DNA from: Primulina eburnea
Lineage: Eukaryota; Streptophyta; Magnoliopsida; Lamiales; Gesneriaceae
DNA length: 64,000 nucleotides
Direction: 5' to 3'
Assembly (NCBI RefSeq): GCF_022965805.1
Contig: NC_133101.1
Location: 23,212,868 to 23,276,867, forward strand
Shown: one piece after another, positions 20,860-32,627 of the stretch
Layout of the letters: each line of letters begins with the position of its first letter
Numbering within the stretch: position 1 is the first letter of the stretch
The notes under the pieces: model-generated
Seen by the model: the letters and a program-made list of their open reading frames with translations, nothing else
Told to the model about the DNA's origin: nothing
The model's database searches: none
Made by a program: the position numbers and the translations under genes

Positions 20860-22562
20860 GATTATCTGTTGAGATATGAAATCCAATTGATTTATTCAAA
20901 CAAACCAAAAAAAAAAACAAACAAACAAACAAAACCCAATGTTGTTGTTCCTTGAAGAAAATTATGCGACGCTCCTTCCCGACCAACTTTCATCTATTCT
21001 CTATCCTCGCTATATCGCTGAAGATGTTAGATTTGCTTCCGAAACTTGTGTCGTTGCACTGTGGAGTTTCAAAACCCAATAGCCGTTGGTAGAGTGGAGG
21101 GAAATGGTGTTAACTGAGTTTGGTGAAGATATGAGAATATAAGAATTATTTAACTATTTATTAACGGTAAAATAGACAAATGCCCACATGTCCTACATGA
21201 AAACAAATAAAATAAATAAAAACTTTCAAATAAATAGGAACTGATTCACAACAAAAGTCACGACAGAGGGATTTTTTTATCAGTTAACTCTAAATATATA
21301 AGTATACATATATTATTAAGAATATATTTATATTTTTATTTATTGAATAATGCATATCTTAATCCTTAATTTTATCTTATTATATAATTTTAAATTTTTT
21401 TGCAATAATGTAAGTATAAATTAATAGATTTTAGTTTGCGATAATATTTTTTTCTTAAATAATATTAATATAAAGTTGAAAAAACAAATTTATTGATTTA
21501 TTATCGTTTAAATTTTTTTTTTATCATGTAATGACTAGATTTTAAAAAGTATAGAAGTTGGATTCGTCGGATTTCTGGGTTGGGACGAGTCCTAAATTTG
21601 GCCAAATTTAGCTCAGATCCGTCCAGTTGTCATCTCTACTCGCTTTAAGTACATGCATGAGTAAATCATAGCAATTGGAACAGTAAATTTTATTTTGTGT
21701 GTGTGCAAAAAATTCAAAACTTTACCTTTTCATTTTTAATATAATGCTACATAGAAAATGGAAAAGCCTCTTTCGATACTGCAACACAATGTAGAAAAAC
21801 CAAACCATATGAGATACTTCAACCAAGAGCAAACTTTCATCAAGTGTCCAACCTACTCAAATAAATTTTCATTTATGTTCTCCGCCACCGTTTACTTCAT
21901 TGGACATCTAGGAATGCTGATATTTTCTAGGGTATAGATACTATCTAGAGTATTTATTATTTTTTGGATACCAAAAAATTTAAAACAAAAATTAAGTCCA
22001 ACCTTAGTAATAAAAAATATAATTATATAAAGGAGTTATTTTGTAAACAAAAATTTAGGGAAATTGCAGATTAATCTTGTATTATTTTTCAAATTTAGAT
22101 TATTTTCCATGAGCTTGTTGATGTTACAAATTCTGCGTTATGTCAACATCATGTCAGCTTCACCATAGATAAAAACTATAATTGAAAAAAAAACATAGCA
22201 ATGATATTTGATAATATATAAAGAATCAGAGAAAAGAAAATATAATATCAAAATTATAATTTTTCCTTGTACTATTTGGGCATTGATATTTCTTCAATTT
22301 ACAAAAAAAAAATTTCATTCATCATAATATAATGTTGTTATTATTATTATTATTATTTTAAATTCAATTTATTTAAGAATTAACGTTGTTTTTATTCTCG
22401 TTGTGGTCGCCCTCTCTCTCTCTCTCTCCAATCCGTATACTCCCACCTTCCGAAGTTGCCAGCCAGCCAGCAAACTAAACTACGCTACAATTTCGACCAA
22501 CTCCCACCTCGTTTGTCTCGCCCCTTTCGATTTCTACGATTGCATTCCATTTCTCTCCATAA
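20860..22562. other. AT-rich intergenic region upstream of FabZ
   Basis: No gene is supported. It contains an (AAAC)n run near 20908-20935, very AT-rich text at 21300-21540 and 21900-22400, a short (TTA)n run near 22333-22356 and a CT-rich tract at 22411-22429. The last probably lies in the 5' untranslated region of the FabZ gene. The promoter is presumably in 22000-22500, but no single TATA box can be singled out. Confidence 0.5.
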
Positions 22563-23712
22563 ATGTTGGCCTTTCCTCGCAATCACTTGACAATGGCGCA
22601 CTCAGTTTTGTCCCAAAGTTTCTTCACCACCCTCACTCCTTCGCAATCATCAATTTCGAGGAGTACTGGAAATGCTTCGCCTTTCTCTGTTTCTGTTAAG
22701 CAATCTGCTCTTTTCTCCGGATCCCACGCCGTTTCCGCCAATTTCAGGTGGCCCCGCAAAGGTTTTATCGCCAACTGCACTCCCTCTGGAGATATCATCT
22801 CAGCTGTTGAAACCCCGATTGAATTGAGTATGAATCTTGGTCTTAGGCTCTGAGTTCTTGTTTGTTTTCTCTCCTTTAGTGTTTGAGATTACTTAAAACG
22901 CTGTTTTTTTTAAAAAAATCTTTTCAGAGTACCCAGCATTTCCGACAGTCATGGACATTAACCAGATTCGAGAGATTTTACCTCACCGGTTAGTTAATTT
23001 TCTTAATATTTTTAGTTACTTTGTGGTGTAATTATTGCATTTTTTTTACTAATCTGCCCAGAAGATTCGATATTTTGTTTGATATTTCAAATGGTTTTTA
23101 TATTTTTTTATGTTGTAGATTTCCCTTTCTGTTGGTGGATAGAGTTATTGAATATAATCCAGGTGTATCAGTTGTGGCTATCAAGAATGTGACGATAAAT
23201 GATAATTTCTTTCCCGGCCATTTTCCCAAGAGGCCAATTATGCCTGGCGTGCTCATGGTTGAGGTGAGCTAACAATTTTTGTTAAACTTTTTTTATAGTT
23301 TATCACATATGTTACTCGGGTCTATACCAAAGTTAGATTTTCCGCTTGATGTTTTGATCATGGCTGTTCTTTCATTGCTAACGTGTTGGTTTCGGATTAT
23401 ATATTTGCAATTGATGGCATGTGTTTGGAGGTTCTGATCATCAACTATGATGACATTGTGTCAAGGTGAATTATTCATATATTAGCGCCTCCCTTAGATA
23501 CTTCACACGAAGGTCCTCTATTAGTGGAAAAAGTGGCCACCAGAGATTTCCGGCTTTTGGTGTTGTCTGATGATTTTGAAAATTCATTCTACATTGTTTT
23601 CCCAATAAGCTAATGGGGAGAAAAAGAAACTGTGTTTCATGAGTGGATGGAATATCCTGAATTTAACTAATCCCGTAGGCGTGACCTTTTTGTTTTTCAT
23701 GCATTTGCAATT

Positions 23713-23750
<38 letters not shown>

Positions 23751-25263
23751 CAAAACAAGTAGATCAAATGATGATAATAATGTTTGAGCTTGACACTTAT
23801 TTTTCTGTGGTGTCAGTTTGATTGATCAGTTGACGGTTCTATATCATGGCGCCCAATATCTGTATACAAATTCAATGAATAAAGATTATAGTAGACAACT
23901 GAGGAAGGTCAAGGAAATAGATGATGTTAATGTAATGAATGAAAACACTCTGTAGGCCAATTAATAAACTAAAGAAGGTAAATTTTGTCGAAAACTTGAA
24001 ACAATGGGGATTGATTATGTAATTTATGGAGATATATTGGAAGCCATAGCATAGTTATGTGCTCCCAGAAATACATACGGAGGCATAAAGGATTGTCGAG
24101 CCGGAGATTTTGGTATTATTGGGGAGGGGTATTCTCTAAGATGCAGTTGATTGAGAAAAAAGAAAAATAAATTGTTTAAAGGTATTAAGAATCACTATTA
24201 TTGTGGTGCAGAAGAAAGGAAATAAATAAATTCCCCGAAATGTGTTGGCTCTGAAATATATAATAATGAGAACCCAAGTTTTCTTCGTTATCTGCTTGTC
24301 CTTGACATGTGGGTTTTTGAAGTTACAATTTCCAAATTTAGTTTAAATATGGATCAGTTGCAGAGTCATTAGACTGACAAACCAAATTATAGGAGTTTTT
24401 GGGGTATTACGTTATTGCTCTTAATTGTATATGAAAGCTGTACAATGTTAAAAAAAATTAATGAAAGATAGGACGACCATGTCTGCTAGCCAGTGGATTG
24501 ATTTTTCTAACAACTTTTTCAAAACCCAGTTTCTTGATGGTAACCAACAGAAGAAAATCGTTCAGGCTTCCAAATATTTATCTTAATTTTTGGTGTTTCC
24601 TCTCAGCTTCCACCCTGTTCAAATGCTAAAGCACAATTTTAGCACTTATTCCATTCTGCTTGTATTTCTTCATGTATTGACTGTATCATTCCGAGGTATA
24701 CCAATCTCGTTATTACCTTCGAACTTTATGATGAATAATTCTTGCAAAAACATGACCCACAATTCTGAGTGTTATAGAATTGTTTTGCTGCAATTTTGTG
24801 ATGAAAAATAAATAATTTTGACAGCGAGGTTCAACTTCTTGTTTAGGCTAGTAGCTTTCTTTTATTTGTTCGACAGAAAGGGAATAGTATTTTTCTGCTA
24901 ATCATCTATTGTTTCATTACTTTCATATGAGCAAGTGTTCCCCGGGGCCTTGGTTCTCAAAGCTTTGTATTTGTACTAGAAGTGATATATATATGTTACT
25001 CCTATTGGACTCAGGCCATGGCTCAGGTTGGTGGATTGATTATGCTGCAACCAGAAGTAGGAGGCTCGCGCGATAATTTCTTCTTTGCTGGAGTCGACAA
25101 AGTTAGATTCAGGAAGCCCGTAATTGCAGGAGACACCCTAGTTATGAGAATGAACCTCGTAAAGCTTCAGAAACGCTTTGGAATTGCAAAGATGGAAGGA
25201 AAAGCATATGTTGGAGGTGAAGTTGTTTGTGAAGGTGAATTCTTGATGGCTATGGGGAGCTGA
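22563..25263 (+). CDS. FABZ: 3-hydroxyacyl-[acyl-carrier-protein] dehydratase FabZ, plastid-type, 4 exons
   Basis: FabZ dehydrates 3-hydroxyacyl-ACP to trans-2-enoyl-ACP in plastid fatty-acid elongation. Exons are 22563-22827, 22928-22988, 23119-23263 and 25015-25263, each intron GT-AG, giving 239 residues. The Ser/Thr-rich first 80 or so residues look like a chloroplast transit peptide. The hot-dog fold follows: [22 protein letters not shown], then [19 protein letters not shown] and AMAQVGG. The catalytic pair is His143 and Glu157, 14 residues apart as in bacterial FabZ. Exon 3 ends with that Glu codon. A second in-frame ATG at 22593 has a better context (acaATGG) and would give 229 residues; either start leaves the transit peptide. 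No damage is seen. Confidence 0.95.
23264..25014 (+). other. Large third intron of FabZ
   Basis: This is a 1.75-kb intron with donor GTGAGC and acceptor GGACTCAG. It contains a (CT)n microsatellite (about 23718-23747) and otherwise AT-rich sequence. ORFs inside it show no domain. It splits the catalytic block exactly between Glu157 and the following AMAQ. Confidence 0.88.
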
Positions 25264-25985
25264 GTGATGATGTGGTTGTATTTTTGGAATACCATTTTTT
25301 GTTATTTATTTTTCTCTCGCATTTTATTTTTTAATTTGGGTATTATTGACGTTAGATTACCTGTTTCTGAGTTGGAGGATCAAGTTGATCTTGTTTCTTA
25401 GGGGCTAACTATTAATTGGCTTTCATGCATTGATATTTTTCCTCTTAATGGTATTGATCATCTTTCTAATTCTTGCATATATTCAATGTTGCATCATTTA
25501 CTTGAGAAAAAATTTGTTACTATTGAGTCTTGAACTCGAGTTTTTATTCTAAATTTAGAATTTTGTGTCAGATGAGTTAGAAGTCATGATTTGAATCCCC
25601 AATTAAATCACCCCATTTCCTTTAAATCATTTGATACTGTAGATTTAGATTTTTTTTGGGGTACGCATGTCGAGGATTTAAATGATAAGATCTATCCATG
25701 ATACATCGGAAGAAAAACGAAATAACATAGACAAAATCTATAATAATCGTATGTCTAGGACGAACACTAGGAATCAACAATTATCCCTTTTGATAGAGTA
25801 GTAGAGAATCTCGTATGCATGCATGGTTTGAACTTTAAATTGAATTATTAACAATAAGTATAGGTAAATCAACACACGTCTGATCATTAGCATATGTTGC
25901 ATAATCTCCTTTCTAAAAACAAGATTACATAATTTTGATATCCAAATAAACGTTCTAAATCTCTCATATTTTATATGCAAGAATC
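25264..25985. other. FabZ 3' region and intergenic DNA
   Basis: The 3' untranslated region of FabZ starts here, with T-rich text and AATTGG/AATGG stretches but no clear poly(A) signal to call. No gene is recognised to 25985. Confidence 0.5.
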
Positions 25986-26232
25986 CACGTTAAAATCATC
26001 ATCCCCAAATACCTTCTTCAGAATATCCCAAAAGTTCTTTTCGACTCGTCTCTCTTCAGATCTCTTTCTCGAGAGCCAGATGTTGTAGAGCGTATTTCAA
26101 ACAAAAAATCTGCTAGATGAATATGTGGCCGCCACGTATCAAACTCAACTTCAATACAGGATAATATCGATTCCACAAAATCATAATCATTCCACAGCCT
26201 CTGTACAAGGAAGATAATAAACTTTAACACGA
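25986..26232 (-). pseudogene. F-box/FBD gene fragment (FBD domain only)
   Basis: Minus-strand reading gives LVQRLWNDYDFVESILSCIEVEFDTW..HIHLADFLFEI, then RDLKRDESKRTF. After a one-base frame change it reads FWDILKKVFGDDDFNVDS. This parallels exon 3 of the F-box/FBD gene at 32628-32930 (LLWDDDNYDEVESVPSCI .. VHLADFWLTNA .. EENFWTKLKNAFKDGNFRLDS). F-box and leucine-rich parts are missing, so it is a broken paralogous fragment. The frameshift is near 26030. Confidence 0.75.
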
Positions 26233-27768
26233 GTTCTATATTGAAAGAAACAAAAAAAAGATGGAAATAAGAACATGGAGAACGGATATATTTAACACGA
26301 GTTCTATATGAGTAAAATCATTGGTAATCAATGACATATAAGTAATTCAAAGATATGTTCATAGATCAAAGATATATGTACTATAATTGATCCTTAATAT
26401 TATATAAGTCACACAAAGATATACGTACCATTGGTCATTAATACTTTGAATTTAGGTATGCTCTGACTCATTAATAATTTAAGACATATTTTCAAAATTC
26501 TCTGCAGGGAACAGAGCCCAAGCAATTCCTTACTAATTTTTTTCAGTCACCAAATCGTTAGCTCCCAGGCCTCAGCCCTCAGATACAAATTGGTTCTCAT
26601 GTCTGTTAGAATTAATTATTAACTATTAAACTTGTGAAGTTCCTGTTTGTCTGAATTATCTATAATTTTTGTAATTAAGCTCCTGTCTGTTCGAATTATC
26701 TCTAATATTTATTGATATTGGATAGCAGAGTAATTAGTCTTTCTGCTAGTTCAATGATTGGAATAACAGTTTTAACTTTGTTTTTAGTTTATCATTTGCG
26801 ATATTCGTGGCAGTAACCAACCCTTCGAATTTCATGGTCATTCATGGAAAAGTTAGGTTATTCCATTACTATTACAATAGACAACTCTAAAAATCATATT
26901 GTTTGCACAATATTTGGTGTTGCGGGCGTGCCATGTGCGAAAATGCACAGATTTGTGTAAAAATGATAAAAATCTAACTTCTAAAATAAATGAAAGTGAA
27001 TTCTAAATTTGACCGTCGGTTCTAATCTCCTAAAACAACTATAACACCAAAATGAAGAAAACTATTGGAATTTGAGGAATAAACGCGTGACATTGTTTAT
27101 ATTCTCAATAAAACATAGGAATTTACAAGACATGAACATATAAATATAAAGTTGTTGAAATCTAAAACGAGAGAATGCTATAAATCTTAAAAACTATCGC
27201 TTGAAGACTGAATTTTTGCAGAGAATATTTTTGCAAGTTTTTGCTGTAGAGTTGTGTGTCCTGTTTCTGTGCTTGCCGATGTCTTTTCTTCCAAGTGTTG
27301 TGCAGTTTCTCTCCATTCCCCCATGATCCACGTTCCCCGCTTTTCACGCCACGATCTCAACCTCCCGCGTTCTTCTCTCTTTTGGCGCTCTGTGACCAGT
27401 TTTTGAATCGATAAAATCATTCCGCCACACTTAACGGGCCTATACAATTTAATTGGGCATGTGATTAATGTGAGCTTCATAAATAATTATTTTTAGCCCA
27501 AACAATTGCCCCCCGCAAGCATTGGCCCGTTGGCGAAAATGCTTGTATATAGCCCAGTTCGACCCATTTATTTGTAGTGGCCCACGACCATCTATCTGTG
27601 AATTGGCTTGGTATTAATGGGCCGTTCACCCAAAGCCCAATTCATATATGGGTTTTAAATCATTGGGCTCCTTTCATCCTCTGATTCAAATCGTCTAGCC
27701 TCCCCGCCTCCTCGCCAAATCGCTCACCGCCTCTCCGTCGAATCGCTCTCCGCTGTTAGTGAGGAAGC
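26233..27768. other. Intergenic region without recognisable genes
   Basis: AT-rich sequence with a short direct repeat (TTTAACACGAGTTCTATAT at about 26221 and 26289). The part from 27480 to 27768 is less AT-rich, with several GGGCC/GGGCT-type motifs and CT-rich text. It resembles the promoter and 5' untranslated region of the gene-like unit that follows. Minus-strand ORFs near 27160-27480 show no domain. Confidence 0.45.
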
Positions 27769-29009
27769 ATGCTGTTATTTGGAATATGCTCGTCTCGCCT
27801 CCTCCGTCGTCTCCCTTACACTGTGGTTGCTGAAGATTCGACAATGGTTCGAGATTCTTCTCCGGGGCGTCTTTCTAAACCAAGCGCCGCGGGCGTGTCC
27901 TCTGTCTCAGCCATCGCCTCCATTTCGTCACCAATCGCGTTCGCCGGCCCTGCTGCGGTTGCCGAGGGTGTAACAGTGGCTCGAGGCTATCTTTCGGCGC
28001 CTCTCCGTGACTCCGGCACCGTGGATTCTCCTTCTTCTCCAGCCCACGCCGCTGCCCCGCCATCTTCTGGGTTCGCCGGTTCTGCCATGGGTATTAATCC
28101 TTTCCTCACTGTCGCGGGGTTGTCGATGGGCTTTCCGACAAGCGTTGAGCCGTCTTCTTCCGCTAAGACGAACGCCCCTCTCTGCTTGGGTCACCCTTTA
28201 ATGGCGGTCACGACTGACTTCGAAGTTTCTACGACTGCATCTGTTCCTTCCACACGAGGTTCAGCAGTCACACCGGCCTCTGGGGAGCTTTTGGCACAAC
28301 CGACCGTCTTTAAAAGTTCACCGCTTTTTACTGCCATGTGTAATTCTTTCTCTTAAACTTTATTCAATGTTTCTCGATTCTTTGAATATTATTTGTCGTC
28401 TCGCAATTCTATTTCCCGCTTTGTATGATTAATCTTGATGTATTCGAGAAGAGAGTGTGACTTCTTGCACTGGGGTCTTGTACTGATTCTTTTATGAGAG
28501 GCAGTATAATAAACATTTACGCTTTTTGTCTGACCTGTCTAGGGAGATTACGAACTTCGGTGTTGTTTGGCCATACATTGGCCTTTGCTTTGTAGGGGCG
28601 GTAGATTGGCCATTGTTTTGGCCCCCTAGTAGACGTCAATAGCAATTGGTTTTCTGAATATTTTTTGCATACATGCAGTGGTTTTTGACCCCAGTCGACA
28701 TATTGACCCTGGTTCTGTCCCTGTTGCCACTCCTACTGAGGCTACAAACACTAGGTATGTGGTGTATTTGCTTACAAAGTAGAGTGGGATTATGCCTTTG
28801 CTTATACCTTGTTGGTTTTCAGGTCGTCAACTGCAACGTCATCCTCACTTCTGACTGCTCCTAATATGCCGACTCCATCCTTTGGAGTGATCGTATCATC
28901 AGTATCTGTAACGACCCATTACAGGCCCAGTGGACCGCCCAGTATGCCGTATGGGGGGTCCACTGGGCCTGTAATGGGTCGTTACAATAAAAGGCGCCTT
29001 TTATTGTAA
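27769..29009 (+). CDS. Hypothetical Ser/Ala/Pro-rich protein, three exons, 3' end disrupted
   Basis: I do not recognise this protein. A 195-codon GC-rich ORF opens at 27769. A donor inside it (GT at 28340) and acceptors at 28678 and 28822 allow splicing in frame: exon 1 27769-28339, exon 2 28679-28754 (VFDPSRHIDPGSVPVATPTEATNTR), exon 3 from 28823 (SSTATSSSLLTAPNMPTPSFGVIV). All introns are GT-AG. The coding text is low in complexity with no domain. Exon 3 runs into a palindromic array at 28907 and stops at 29009, so the original end is lost. It may be a truncated host gene or a gene fragment carried by a transposon. Confidence 0.35.
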
Positions 29010-29037
29010 CGACCCATTACAGGCCCAGTGGACCGCC
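28907..29037. repeat. Triple inverted array of a 30-bp TGTAACGACCC unit
   Basis: A unit beginning TGTAACGACCCATTACAGG occurs forward at 28907, reversed ending at 28986 and forward again from about 29006. The second and third copies flank the perfect 20-bp palindrome AATAAAAGGCGCCTTTTATT and together form an almost perfect palindrome of about 80 bp centred at 28995/28996. TGTAACGACCC looks like a Ty3 LTR terminus. Confidence 0.9.
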
Positions 29038-30067
29038 CATACGGCCCACTGCCCGATCGACCCAAGGCTATCCCGATCTTGGGCTCCCTCTATGGGGCCT
29101 TTTCCCTCACGGGCTTTCCATAGGCGTCGTACGGGTTACTCATAAGATCTCTTCTTCCCTACCAAAGGATTTCTTTCGCCTCCCCAAGACTCGATCCCAT
29201 GACCTATAGGATAAGTACATAGATATCAAGAGTCTTGGTGGTACCACTTTTATGGCCATTTGCACCATTTCGTCTAGATCCAAGTAGTGCCTAAGCTCCA
29301 CTTGATCCTGTATTTCCCTGTTCAAACCACAAAGAAAACGAGCCATCGTCGCCTCACTATCTTCCTCAATATTTGCCCTAATCATGACTACTTTCATCTC
29401 CTTATAGTAGTCCTCCACACTCTTTACTCCTTGTCTCAAAGTTTGTAGCCTCTTAAACATCTCCCTATAGTAGTGATTCGGCACAAACCTCTTCCTTATG
29501 ACTCGTTTCATCTCATCCCAAGTTTCAATGGGTCTATCATTATACCTCCTCACCTCCTCCTAGTGGTCACTAGTTGATCCCAGCAAATGAGAGCATTGTC
29601 TAGAATTCAACCACTGCCAACCTAACCTTCTTTTGTTCGGAGTAGTGGTGACATTCGAACACAAACTCTACTCTCTTTTCCCATTATAAGTATGCCTCCG
29701 GATCAGATTTCCCATGGAACGAAGGAATTTTCGTCTTAATACTACCCATGTTACCATCTTCCCTATTCCCATCATATCGACTCCGTACGGCTTCTCTTTT
29801 TCCTTTACCAAATCCTCTACCTATTCTATTCCTACCCCAATTTTCATTTTGGCTCTCCTCATCTCCTCCCAAATCATATTCCTCATCCTCTCTACCCAAA
29901 TCTTTAGGTTTATATTTACTCCCACTAGCACTAACTTCAAGCTTATCCAACCTCTCATGTAAGCGCTCTAATTCATTCCTCATCATCCTACTAAAATGTC
30001 CAAACAACGCATCCATTTGAACCTTAGATAATCCTTGGTTCGAACAATCTCCTACCTCCCTCTCCAT
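29038..30067 (-). pseudogene. Ty3/gypsy gag remnant
   Basis: The minus strand from ATG 30065-30067 reads MEREVGDCSNQGLSKVQMD, an acidic linker, then IPSFHGKSDPEAYLEWEKRVEFVFECHHYSEQKKVRLAVVEF (to about 29590). After stops it continues as RRYNDRPIETWDEMKRVIRKRFVPNHYYREMFKRLQTLRQGVKSVEDYYKEM .. EATMARFLCGLNREIQDQVELRHY (29553-29240). This is a retrotransposon-gag domain, distinct from the A and B families. A frameshift follows AIKV, and zinc knuckles and pol are absent: the sequence changes into the palindromic region below 29140. It is a deletion derivative. Confidence 0.85.
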
Positions 30068-31014
30068 TTACTTTAAAATTGTACCTGCAAGAAAATGTTA
30101 GTAGAAATAATAGATATTCATCACCCAAATGCTCACGATAACTCCAAAGAAAATTCACTCGCACTTAAGTAATGTCACTCAAATTTGATAGTATTCTCAA
30201 AAGTGTGCTCAAGCTTTGTATTTGTGTATATCAAACAATCAAGTTCAAACTCGTGAACAAATGTGATCGACTCACTTGGACTGCGTAGGCAAGCAATTTG
30301 AAGATATAATAATTTTTTTGGGACTGTGTGAGACACTTGTATATGACTCACAAAAAGGAATAGAACAAAATACAAAAGAGAAATAATGGTGAATTTTCAG
30401 AATTTTGTACTTTTTTTTTTGCTGAGTACTACTCGAAAATTCCAAAAAAAAGAACCACAAAATTTCGAGAATCACAGATTCACGAAAAACACGAAGAACA
30501 ATGGAATAACAAAGATCTGAAAACAAACGAAGAAATAACACGGATCTGCAAATTTAAGAACAAGATATACTTACTTGAATTTCAATGAACCTAAGCTCTG
30601 ATACCAAATAATATGAATACTCTACGAATAAATAGCAAATACGATCAATTTAGAATAGCGCCCTCAATTCAATAACGAACAAGGAGTCGTTGTTGTCCTG
30701 ATCTTTTGAATCAGGTGTGTGTGTGTGTGTGTGTGATTTTCACCTCTAAACTTTGAAAAGTTTAGCAACAAATAATCACGAAATAAACAACCGAAATTAT
30801 GACAAACCTTCAAAGAACTCGTCTTTGAAAATCCGTGTAAGAACGATCGACAAACGCCACAAAGTTAAAAACTTTGATAAGTTTGATTTGAATAACAAAG
30901 CAAGGCTTTGAATGTTTTCAGAGAAAACTCTAAAAGTTTGATAAAATATCAATAATAATTGAATTGTGTCTTAAAATTTCGTCCAAGTATCTTTAATAAT
31001 TAGTTGCCAAAAAA
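30068..31014 (-). repeat. Probable leader, primer-binding site and LTR side of the gag remnant
   Basis: GCTCTGATACCA near 30595-30606 is the complement of TGGTATCAGAGC, the initiator tRNA-Met primer site. It lies upstream of the minus-strand gag, where a 5' LTR should end. The DNA above about 30610 is therefore probably LTR. A (GT)n run sits at about 30716-30735. No genes are seen. Confidence 0.5.
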
Positions 31015-31058
31015 TTAAAACACTAAAGAAAGAAAATATTCTCGCCAAGCCGTCTCAA

Positions 31059-31250
31059 ACACGGACCCCGTGTAGAGGTCCGGAAGGGGGTCCGTGTAGG
31101 CTCTGGAATTCTCCATCTCGGATGTATAGGACACGTACCCCGTGTACAGATCTGTGCTCAGGTCCGTGTAGACTCTGTTTTCTTCATTCTCGAGTGTAAT
31201 GGACACGGACCCCGTGTACAGGTCCGTGCTCAGGTCCTTGTAGCCTCGGT
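31059..31250. repeat. 72-bp tandem repeat with GTCCGTG/CACGGAC words
   Basis: Units start at 31059, 31131 and 31203 (period 72). Each has ACACGGACCCCGTGTA, a GGTCCGTG-type word and GTGTAG(G/A)CTCTG; the third unit is partial. The word CACGGACCCCGTG is nearly palindromic. The open frame across it (YTDLSTDLYTG...) is a by-product of the repeat. Confidence 0.88.
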
Positions 31251-31302
31251 CGTTCAAAAGTCGCTTGAATAATGTTCCTTTGCCCCTCACATGTACTCCC
31301 AT

Positions 31303-32084
31303 GCATCACCAAGCCTTCCGCACTCTGCACCCCACTTGTAAGTCCTTCTCTTTGGCTCATAAGTCCATGCAACGCTTCTTTGAACTTCTTCAATCGTCCC
31401 CTCGTAATTGGTCCCTCCGGCAACTCTAAATGGTCCAATGCTTTCCTTGGGGCTTGACCTTCCGTGTTCGCATCACTACCAGAAGCTCGGACTTTTAGAC
31501 AAGTTCCCGGATGATGACTATCTACCCGGCATGCCTCAATAACAGTACCGCACTCGAGTGCGAGAGTAGATGAGATCTTATCTCGATAAGCATACTTGGC
31601 AGAATCTTATTGATTGGACGTGATGAAGAGGACATGTCGGTGTGACAGGAACTTGGTGATAGGTGGTCATAAGTGGTAAGTAGGCACTAAGAACAAGATC
31701 GTCATTATCTTACTTCTTATAAATAGCATGTTTGAGTTGCATTAAATTCATTCATACATATTCACCCGTATTCGCACAAGTAGCATTTATTTCTCTAAAA
31801 AGCTACACTGGTTTTCTTTATTGATCATTTGTTGATTTAAGCATCGGAGTAGCTTCGTCGGACACTCTTCCGGCACCCATTCACGTGTAATCTCCTTGTT
31901 TGTAGGACATCGTTGCAGCCATATCACAGAGATATATTCTAGTCTCGGAATATATTCTTTCTTGCTCAGTTTTTTCTCAATAAAATTCTTATCAGATTCG
32001 ATGGATTGTCCCGATCCAACTCACCTGAATCACATCAATTATTTTAGACCTTCAATCTCAACCTAATTTTAGTTCATAGCACAC
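31303..32084 (+). repeat. Probable LTR promoter/R/U5-like segment
   Basis: No ORF is supported. CTTATAAATAGCATG near 31717 is a good TATA-type box. Downstream text (AAGCATCGGAGTAGCTTCGTCGG near 31840, TTTGTAGGACATCG, then CAATAAAATTC near 31978) resembles the transcribed part of large Ty3 LTRs. No partner LTR is visible in the window, so this is tentative. Confidence 0.4.
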
Positions 32085-32627
32085 TTATTACTACAAACAT
32101 TACACTTTATATTCATGTACAAGATGCACACGCATCGCGTGTGTTTCAGCCTCTGGTAACAAGAGAAATTTCTATTGGTGGCGAGTTCAACCAATTTTTT
32201 CTTTGGATCAGTGGGCCATACAGGAAAACATGTGCCAAAAGGCTGTGCCACAACGTATGCTCCAAAAAGACGAGTATTTGCCATCTTTTTAGAGAACATT
32301 ATGAAAACTGATTTGTTGTGTATAATTACCAAAAGTTGCTTCCAATTTTCACCCCTTTTGAATCCCTTTTAAAAAATCCTTAGAGAAATAATTATTTTTC
32401 AAACATATGACGACAATATAAAAATGCTAACATTCATACCAACAATCAACACGCAAAGCAGCCATCGGAATACTAGAATGAATTATCCTACGCCTTTAGT
32501 AACTATAACAGAGTGCTCTAGAACAAAATTAATACAACGATTCATACTTCAAAGAGTAAAATATATATATATATATATGGATCCAGCTAAACAAGAATGT
32601 GTCGATATATTGAAAAAAAAAAGATTT

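Noticed and set aside
22403..22699. 98-codon ORF overlapping FabZ exon 1 in another frame
   Set aside because: It overlaps the FabZ presequence and 5' untranslated region, with no domain; FabZ explains the region.
29140..29240. tRNA-like B box (GGATCGAGTCT) suggesting a SINE
   Set aside because: No A box at the right spacing, no poly(A) tail and no duplication; a chance match in the rearranged end of the gag remnant.
31015..31302. Minus-strand ORF with TDLYTG repeats
   Set aside because: It mirrors the 72-bp DNA repeat; no family or start is recognisable.
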